From positions 1-24,001 of the forward strand of contig NZ_JBKKHQ010000018.1 in assembly GCF_046614695.1 (NCBI RefSeq): 24,001 bases of DNA, read 5' to 3'. The translations under genes and the position numbers were made by a program. The notes below the pieces were generated by a model, which was given only the letters and a program-made list of their open reading frames with translations, searched no databases and had not been told where the DNA came from. Shown here piece by piece: positions 16,019 through 21,493 of the stretch (position 1 is its first letter; every line of letters begins with the position of its first letter). The stretch comes from Pokkaliibacter sp046614695. Lineage in GTDB: Bacteria; Pseudomonadota; Gammaproteobacteria; Pseudomonadales; Balneatricaceae.

Positions 16019-17241
16019 GTGATTTTTATCAGAATGGCATCATCACCAACTTTCATAATCTGACGCGACGTCCCGTTGAGGCTCTGGAAGCCGATCTGGT
16101 GAAGTTTTCCCGTCGTCGTCCCATGAGTCTGATCCTGCCTTCGCTGTTTTCTGAGCTGGAAGGCCCCGCGCTTGATAACATCGTCAATTGCCTGACCAAG
16201 GTACCTTATCTCTCTGAAATCGTGATCGGTCTTGACCGCGCGGATCGTGACCAGTTCCTGTTCGCTCGCGACTTCTTCAAGCGTTTGCCGCAACATCACC
16301 GTATTCTCTGGAATGACGGCCCCCGTCTGAAAGCCATTGATGATGAGCTACAGTCCAAGGGGCTGGCGCCGCTGGAGCCGGGGAAGGGCCGTAATGTCTG
16401 GTATTGCTCTGGTTATGTGCTGGCCTCTGGCCGCTCCCGTTCGGTAGCGCTGCACGACTGTGACATTGTCACCTATGACCGTGAATTGCTGGCGCGTCTG
16501 ATCTATCCGGTGGCTAACCCCCAGTTCAACTACGAGTTCTGTAAGGGCTACTACTCCCGCATTGCTGAAGGCAAGCTAAACGGTCGTGTCAGCCGACTGA
16601 TGGTGACGCCGCTGATTCGTGCGCTGCGTATGATCTACGGTGACCTGCCGTATCTGCAGTACCTCGACAGCTACCGCTATCCGCTGTCCGGTGAGTTTTC
16701 CATGCGCGTTGATGTGCTGAACGATATTCGTATTCCCAGTGACTGGGGGCTGGAAATCGGCGTGCTGTCAGAAGTGCACCGTAACTATTCCACCAAGCGG
16801 CTCTGTCAGGTGGATATCGCCGATACCTACGATCACAAGCACCAGCCATTGGCAGGTGAAGAAGATGCCAACCGTGGCGGCCTTGACCGCATGAGTCTGG
16901 ATATCGCCAAGGCGATTTATCGCAAACTGGCGACGCTGGGTGTGCAGATCAGTGAGGAATCCTTCCGTACTATCAAGGCGACTTACTTCCGTCTGGCGCT
17001 GGATCTGATCGAAACCTATTACAACGATGCGACCATGAATGGCCTGAAAGTCGATCGCCATGCCGAAGAGGAAGCTGTGGAGCTGTTTGCCCAGAACCTG
17101 ATGGAAGCCGGTCGCGTCTTCCTTGATAACCCGCACGATAAGCCCTTCATCCCCAGCTGGAGCCGTGTGCAGTCTGCCATCCCGGATCTGCTGGAGCGTA
17201 TGGCAGTGGCCGTGGAAGAGGATAACCTCGGTGACGTGTAA
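16015..17241 (+). CDS. gpgS: GT81-like glucosyl-3-phosphoglycerate synthase
   Basis: A 408-residue GT-A-fold glycosyltransferase. An N-terminal nucleotide-sugar domain (LILPSLFSELEGPALDNIV, then SEIVIGLDRAD) is followed by the metal-binding DxD motif HDCDIV (Asp148, Asp150) and, further on, by SGEFSMRVDVLNDIRIPSDWGLEIGVLSE, which resembles the acceptor region of GpgS enzymes. The predicted reaction is NDP-glucose plus 3-phosphoglycerate giving glucosyl-3-phosphoglycerate. A mannosyl donor cannot be excluded by reading alone. It is translationally coupled to the phosphatase gene by a four-base overlap, which completes a two-step osmolyte pathway. No hydrolase or phosphorylase for the product is seen in the window. 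Cytoplasmic. Confidence 0.85.
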   Translation: MSDFYQNGIITNFHNLTRRPVEALEADLVKFSRRRPMSLILPSLFSELEGPALDNIVNCLTKVPYLSEIVIGLDRADRDQFLFARDFFKRLPQHHRILWNDGPRLKAIDDELQSKGLAPLEPGKGRNVWYCSGYVLASGRSRSVALHDCDIVTYDRELLARLIYPVANPQFNYEFCKGYYSRIAEGKLNGRVSRLMVTPLIRALRMIYGDLPYLQYLDSYRYPLSGEFSMRVDVLNDIRIPSDWGLEIGVLSEVHRNYSTKRLCQVDIADTYDHKHQPLAGEEDANRGGLDRMSLDIAKAIYRKLATLGVQISEESFRTIKATYFRLALDLIETYYNDATMNGLKVDRHAEEEAVELFAQNLMEAGRVFLDNPHDKPFIPSWSRVQSAIPDLLERMAVAVEEDNLGDV

Positions 17242-17264
17242 CGCCTCAGTGTAAAAAACTAAGT

Positions 17265-17297
17265 AAAAAGCGCCTTCAGTTCAGGGGCGCTTTTTTA
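17265..17297. terminator. Bidirectional terminator, gpgS / LysR regulator
   Basis: aaaaagcgcc pairs with ggcgcttttt (10 bp) around an 11-base loop, with T-tract on the plus strand and matching A-tract for the minus strand. It lies between convergent genes. Confidence 0.9.
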
Positions 17298-17319
17298 TTG
17301 GCTGCCCCAATGGCAGAAA

Positions 17320-18201
17320 TCAGTAGGCGGCCATCACCAGTGATCGCATCGCCTCGGCAGCGGCTGAAAGGCTGATGCTGGCGCGGGTAATCACTCCTAC
17401 GTTACGGCGGATATCCGGATCGGTCAGCGGGCGGCAGACGGCCCCAAGCTCTTCCATCTGCTGCTGGCAAAGGGCGGGCACAATACTAACTCCCAACCCG
17501 GTTGCCACCATCTTGCCGACGGTGGAGAGCTGGTGGCTGTCAAAAGCGATACGCGGGGCAAGATTGAGCTGCGCGGCCTGCTGCTCAATGACAGTTCGTA
17601 CCGTGGAAGGTCGCTGCAGGGTGATGAAATCCTCGGCAAATAATGACTGGCCGGTGATGATCTGCTGTTTTGCCAGAGCATGATCCGGTGGCAGCAAGGC
17701 AATAAAGGCATCCTCAAACAGCGGAACAAAGCTCAGAGCCTCTTGCGTCGGCGGCTCAAAGGAAAGCCCCAGTTCAACGCGACCTTTACTCACCATCTCC
17801 ACGACCTGTTCAGCAATCACATCATGCACTTCGATAGTGATATCCGGGAATTTTTGTCGGAATTGATGCAGCAGGTGCGGCAGATGATTGCTGGCAAAAC
17901 TGGGCATGGCAGCGATGGCAACCTTGCCTTTCTTGAGAGTGAAGCGATTGTGAAGCTCATCCTCAGCCGCTTGCCAGTCAGCAATCAGGCGCTGTGCGAC
18001 GGGAAAGAAGGATTCACCTTCAGGCGTCAGGGACAGTCTGCGTGTGGTGCGACGAAACAGCCGGCCTCCCGCATGATCTTCCAGGCTTTTAATCGCCAGA
18101 CTCAGCGCGGGTTGAGACAGAAAGACGCGCTCGCAGGCATCGGCAAAGCTCAGGGTTTCGGCAACGGCGACAAAGGCGCGCAGCTGTTTGATCGTCATCA
18201 T
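17320..18201 (-). CDS. LysR-family transcriptional regulator, probable regulator of scoAB
   Basis: A 293-residue LysR protein. Residues 1-62 are the winged helix-turn-helix (IKQLRAFVAVAETLSFADACERVFLSQPALSLAIKSLE, given in parts: the recognition helix is SQPALSLAI). The rest is a periplasmic-binding-protein-like effector domain starting near VAIAAMPSFASNHLPHLL. Two adjacent ATG codons (18201 and 18198) could serve as start; the ribosome site is weak either way. It is divergent from scoAB with 215 bases between them, the classic LysR arrangement, so it probably controls scoAB and itself, perhaps in response to a CoA or keto acid related to acetoacetate. The effector is unknown. Confidence 0.92.
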   Translation of the reverse strand: MMTIKQLRAFVAVAETLSFADACERVFLSQPALSLAIKSLEDHAGGRLFRRTTRRLSLTPEGESFFPVAQRLIADWQAAEDELHNRFTLKKGKVAIAAMPSFASNHLPHLLHQFRQKFPDITIEVHDVIAEQVVEMVSKGRVELGLSFEPPTQEALSFVPLFEDAFIALLPPDHALAKQQIITGQSLFAEDFITLQRPSTVRTVIEQQAAQLNLAPRIAFDSHQLSTVGKMVATGLGVSIVPALCQQQMEELGAVCRPLTDPDIRRNVGVITRASISLSAAAEAMRSLVMAAY

Positions 18202-18214
18202 GATTTATTGGTTT

Positions 18215-18246
18215 TCCAAATGAATCATTAGAAAATTCAAATTGGA
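18215..18246. promoter_or_regulatory. Candidate LysR operator
   Basis: TCCAAATGAA (18215-18224) and TTCAAATTGGA (18236-18246) form an imperfect inverted repeat, AT-rich in the middle, 14 bases from the regulator start. This size and place suit a LysR recognition site. It is a motif call only. Confidence 0.45.
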
Positions 18247-18378
18247 TAAATATATGTGCCTGAGTCAGGATGGTAAAGCCACGTCAGGCTTGAATTAGCC
18301 TCCTGACGTTAGCAACTAGCAGTGATAAGAAATTTAGCAGCAAGCTGCAGCAGTCTTTGGCGCTCGCTCCCTCCTGAC

Positions 18379-18405
18379 ATTCGATGACAGTCCGTCATCC
18401 CGAAT
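18379..18405 (+). repeat. Inverted repeat directly upstream of the scoA ribosome site
   Basis: attc-GATGAC-agtcc-GTCATC-ccgaat: perfect 6-bp arms with partly matching flanks (two-base bulge), ending one base before AGGA (18406-18409). It could be an mRNA hairpin affecting scoA translation or a protein-binding site. Confidence 0.5.
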
Positions 18406-18416
18406 AGGAACTGGTT

Positions 18417-19118
18417 ATGGCAGGTTTTGATAAGGTCGTTCACTCGTACGAAGAAGCTCTGGCGGGTTTGCAGGACGGCATGACCGTGATTGCAGGCGGC
18501 TTCGGTCTTTGTGGTATCCCTGAGAATCTGATTGCCCAGATCAAGACCATGGGAGTAAAAGATCTCACGGTGGTCTCGAATAACTGCGGCGTCGATGGTT
18601 TCGGTCTCGGTATTCTTCTTGAGGATCGTCAGATCCGCAAAATGATCTCTTCCTACGTGGGCGAAAATGCCTTGTTTGAGCGTCAGTTGCTCAATGGTGA
18701 GCTGGAAGTCGAGCTCACGCCTCAGGGGACGCTGGCAGAGAAGATTCGTGCCGGCGGTGCGGGAATCCCGGCGTTTTACACGGCGACGGGTTACGGCACG
18801 CCAGTCGGTGAGGGTAAAGAAGTACGCGAATTTAATGGTCGCCATTTCATTATGGAAGAGTCCATTGTGGGTGATTTTGCCATCGTGAAAGGCTGGAAAG
18901 CCGATCGCTATGGCAATGTGATTTACCGCCATACCGCACAGAATTTTAATCCGTTGGCCGCGACTGCAGGCAAGATCACCGTGGTGGAAGTTGAGGAGAT
19001 TGTTGAGCCCGGCGAACTGGACCCCGCGCAGATTCATACTCCCGGCATTTATGTGAACCGTCTGATCAAGGGCAATTTCGAGAAGCGCATTGAAAAGCGC
19101 ACCCTGACCGAGCGCTGA
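18417..19118 (+). CDS. scoA: 3-oxoacid CoA-transferase subunit A
   Basis: A 233-residue alpha subunit of the family I CoA transferases (SCOT/AtoD type). The CoA-binding loop motif AGGFGLCGIPENLI lies near residues 24-37. Also visible are the family blocks VSNNCGVDGFGLGILL and GAGIPAFYTATGYGTPVGEGK. With subunit B it moves CoA between succinyl-CoA (or acetyl-CoA) and acetoacetate or another 3-oxoacid. The length and sequence fit the succinyl-CoA:3-ketoacid group better than the shorter enterobacterial AtoD. AGGA lies seven bases before the ATG. The subunit B gene follows after 58 bases. Expression is likely controlled by the divergent LysR gene. Confidence 0.94.
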   Translation: MAGFDKVVHSYEEALAGLQDGMTVIAGGFGLCGIPENLIAQIKTMGVKDLTVVSNNCGVDGFGLGILLEDRQIRKMISSYVGENALFERQLLNGELEVELTPQGTLAEKIRAGGAGIPAFYTATGYGTPVGEGKEVREFNGRHFIMEESIVGDFAIVKGWKADRYGNVIYRHTAQNFNPLAATAGKITVVEVEEIVEPGELDPAQIHTPGIYVNRLIKGNFEKRIEKRTLTER

Positions 19119-19176
19119 GTGCGCTGTCAGCCTAACTCTCCCTTGACGCTCCTGACGCTAACGATGAGGCATAACC

Positions 19177-19836
19177 ATGGCACTTTCACGCGAACAGATT
19201 GCAATGCGGGTCGCCCGCGAACTTGAAGACGGCTTTTATGTAAACCTGGGCATCGGCATCCCCACACTGGTGGCCAACTATGTGCCGGACGGGATGCAGG
19301 TCATGCTGCAGTCTGAAAATGGCCTGCTCGGTATGGGCCGCTTTCCGACGGAAGAGGAGCTGGATGCCGACATGATTAATGCCGGTAAGCAAACCGTCAC
19401 TGCGATTCCCGGCGCTTCCATTTTCCATTCCGCAGAGTCTTTCGCCATGATCCGTGGTGGTCACGTGGATCTGACGGTATTGGGGGCTTTCGAGGTGGAT
19501 CAGGAAGGCAATATTGCATCCTGGATGATCCCCGGAAAACTGGTCAAAGGTATGGGTGGAGCGATGGACCTTGTCGCTGGCGCGGAAAACATCATCGTCA
19601 CCATGACCCACGCCTCCAAAGATGGCGAGTCCAAGTTGCTGGAAAAATGCGCACTGCCTTTGACGGGTGCCGGTTGCATCAAACGAGTGCTGACAGATCT
19701 GGCTTATCTGGAGATCAAAGACGGCGCATTCATTCTGAAAGAGCGTGCTCCCGGAGTTTCTGTTGAGGAAATTGTCAGTAAAACGGCGGGTAAGCTGATT
19801 GTCCCTGATCATGTGCCGGAGATGACTTTTAGCTGA
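19177..19836 (+). CDS. scoB: 3-oxoacid CoA-transferase subunit B
   Basis: A 219-residue beta subunit. The catalytic glutamate that forms the CoA thioester is Glu47 in QSENGLLGMG. Further family blocks are GGHVDLTVLGAFEVDQEGNI and KGMGGAMDLVAGA. It acts as a heteromer with ScoA in ketone-body or acetoacetate metabolism, including degradation of polyhydroxybutyrate-derived acetoacetate. GAGG lies seven bases before the ATG. It is in the same operon as scoA and ends at a strong terminator. Confidence 0.95.
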   Translation: MALSREQIAMRVARELEDGFYVNLGIGIPTLVANYVPDGMQVMLQSENGLLGMGRFPTEEELDADMINAGKQTVTAIPGASIFHSAESFAMIRGGHVDLTVLGAFEVDQEGNIASWMIPGKLVKGMGGAMDLVAGAENIIVTMTHASKDGESKLLEKCALPLTGAGCIKRVLTDLAYLEIKDGAFILKERAPGVSVEEIVSKTAGKLIVPDHVPEMTFS

Positions 19837-19855
19837 GTCCCCACACCTGCCATAG

Positions 19856-19883
19856 AAAAAGCCCCGATGTTCGGGGCTTTTTT
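19856..19883. terminator. Bidirectional terminator, scoB / TolC-family gene
   Basis: aaaaagccccga - tgt - tcggggcttttt is a perfect 12-bp stem with A- and T-tracts, placed between convergent genes. Confidence 0.95.
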
Positions 19884-19908
19884 GTGACTGCATAACGCGC
19901 GAAGAGTG

Positions 19909-21486
19909 TTATTTCATCGGCGCATTAACGGCGGCTTTGAGATCACTCAGGTCACCTTGCTGCCACTTCTGCTCCTGAGATGCGATTGCCTTGCTGATAT
20001 CGGCAACACTGGCGGAGGGTAGGGTTTTGGGCAGCATATCCAGGCCAACCGTTGAGAAGATCTGACCGTAGCTGTTGCGAAGATCCGCATAGGCCAGATC
20101 CTGACGCAGGTCCGCGGTGACGGCATTCAGCTCACTCCTGATGAGATCAAGCTCACCGATGCTCTGTACGCGGTAGCGATTGCGTTGCTGTACCAGAATT
20201 TTGTCGTCAATATCGCGCAGTTCCTGACTGGTCTTGTACTGGCGAATAGCTTCGGAGTAATTGGCGTTGGCCACATACAGCTGCGCCAATACCGCCAGAG
20301 ATAAGGCTTTACGCTGGGCTTCCGCCACGGCTTCCCCGGCTTCGGCTGCGCGGTGAGCGCTTGGGCCTGAAATCAGGTTAAAGAGGTTCCAGGTGACTTT
20401 GACCCCAAGATCCGCCCAGCTCTGGTTCACAAGGAAGGAGTTGCTGTCGTAATGACCGCCCGCCTGCACTTCGAGACCAGGCAGCATACGCAGCAGGGTT
20501 TTTTTGGTTTCGGCGGCACTGATGCGGACTTTGTAATCCTGCTCTCGAAGTTCAGGACGGTAAATCAGAGCGGCCGTTTCCAGCGTATTGAAGTCCACAT
20601 TCAGCTGCGGCACAGGCAGGTTTTTCTGGTTAGGAATCGCCAGTTGATAATCCGTACCCAGTGGCAGGTTCATCAGGGTCGCCAGCTCGGTTTTGGCCAG
20701 AGACAGCGCACGGCGCTGCTGTTCCAGCTGGCGGGTGGTTTCAATCAGGGTGCGCTGATAGTTCAGCGCCACGACCGGATCGCCGATGCTACGGCTGCTC
20801 ATGCGCTCACTGGAGCGACGGGCGGCATTAACGCGGTCCAGCAGCTTATCGATCTTGCTTAGCAGACGCTCTGCCGCTACGGCACGCCAGTAGGCAGAGC
20901 GTACATCATTAACGACCGTTTGAACGACCTTGCGGCGCTGCTCTTCGGCAATCCAGCGCTGATCAGACTTCTGCTGGGCGGCAACATAGCTCACGCCAAA
21001 ATCGAGTACGTTCCAGACCATGGTCAGGTCTGCAACATCACGATCATTATCCAGTGAGGTTGAGGGCTCCAGAGACTGGGTGCCGGTTTGCACGCTTCTG
21101 CTACTGGAAGCGCTAATGTTATTGCGGCCGGTATAACCTGCTTCCAGCGCCACACGAGGCAGCATGTCAAAGCTGGCAACATCCAGCTGACGCTCGGACA
21201 GTGCCTGCTCCATCAGTTTCAAGCGGGCTTCCAGGTTGTATTTCAGGGCGCGGGCCATGGCTTCATGCAGAGTAATGGGACCAGAAACAGGTTCCTGATT
21301 CAGGTACATCTGGCTCATGTCCTGCTTGGCACGTTGCAGGGTCTGGTGGTTATTCAGCGGTTCAGTGCTCACGGCACAACCGCTGATCATCAGAGCGATA
21401 AGGCTTAGTCCCAGTAGCTTGCGGCTACCGGAAGGCTTTGAGGTATCAGCGTAACGATGAGCTAGAGTCATTCTTGAAAATTCCAT
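19909..21486 (-). CDS. TolC-family outer-membrane efflux/secretion lipoprotein
   Basis: A 525-residue protein. After a short cytoplasmic lead, a hydrophobic segment ends in a lipobox LMISGC (Cys37, or Cys32 from the alternative ATG at 21471), so the mature protein should be lipid-anchored. Two related halves with long helices follow (for example ITLHEAMARALKYNLEARL and the second at TLETAALIYRPELREQD), as in TolC/OprM trimers that form a channel through the outer membrane. It starts only 7 bases after the stop of the repetitive surface-protein gene, so it is probably the outer-membrane part of that protein's type I export machinery. No HlyD-type adaptor or ABC exporter is in the window. An efflux role cannot be excluded. 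Confidence 0.88.
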   Translation of the reverse strand: MEFSRMTLAHRYADTSKPSGSRKLLGLSLIALMISGCAVSTEPLNNHQTLQRAKQDMSQMYLNQEPVSGPITLHEAMARALKYNLEARLKLMEQALSERQLDVASFDMLPRVALEAGYTGRNNISASSSRSVQTGTQSLEPSTSLDNDRDVADLTMVWNVLDFGVSYVAAQQKSDQRWIAEEQRRKVVQTVVNDVRSAYWRAVAAERLLSKIDKLLDRVNAARRSSERMSSRSIGDPVVALNYQRTLIETTRQLEQQRRALSLAKTELATLMNLPLGTDYQLAIPNQKNLPVPQLNVDFNTLETAALIYRPELREQDYKVRISAAETKKTLLRMLPGLEVQAGGHYDSNSFLVNQSWADLGVKVTWNLFNLISGPSAHRAAEAGEAVAEAQRKALSLAVLAQLYVANANYSEAIRQYKTSQELRDIDDKILVQQRNRYRVQSIGELDLIRSELNAVTADLRQDLAYADLRNSYGQIFSTVGLDMLPKTLPSASVADISKAIASQEQKWQQGDLSDLKAAVNAPMK

Positions 21487-21493
21487 TCAAAGA

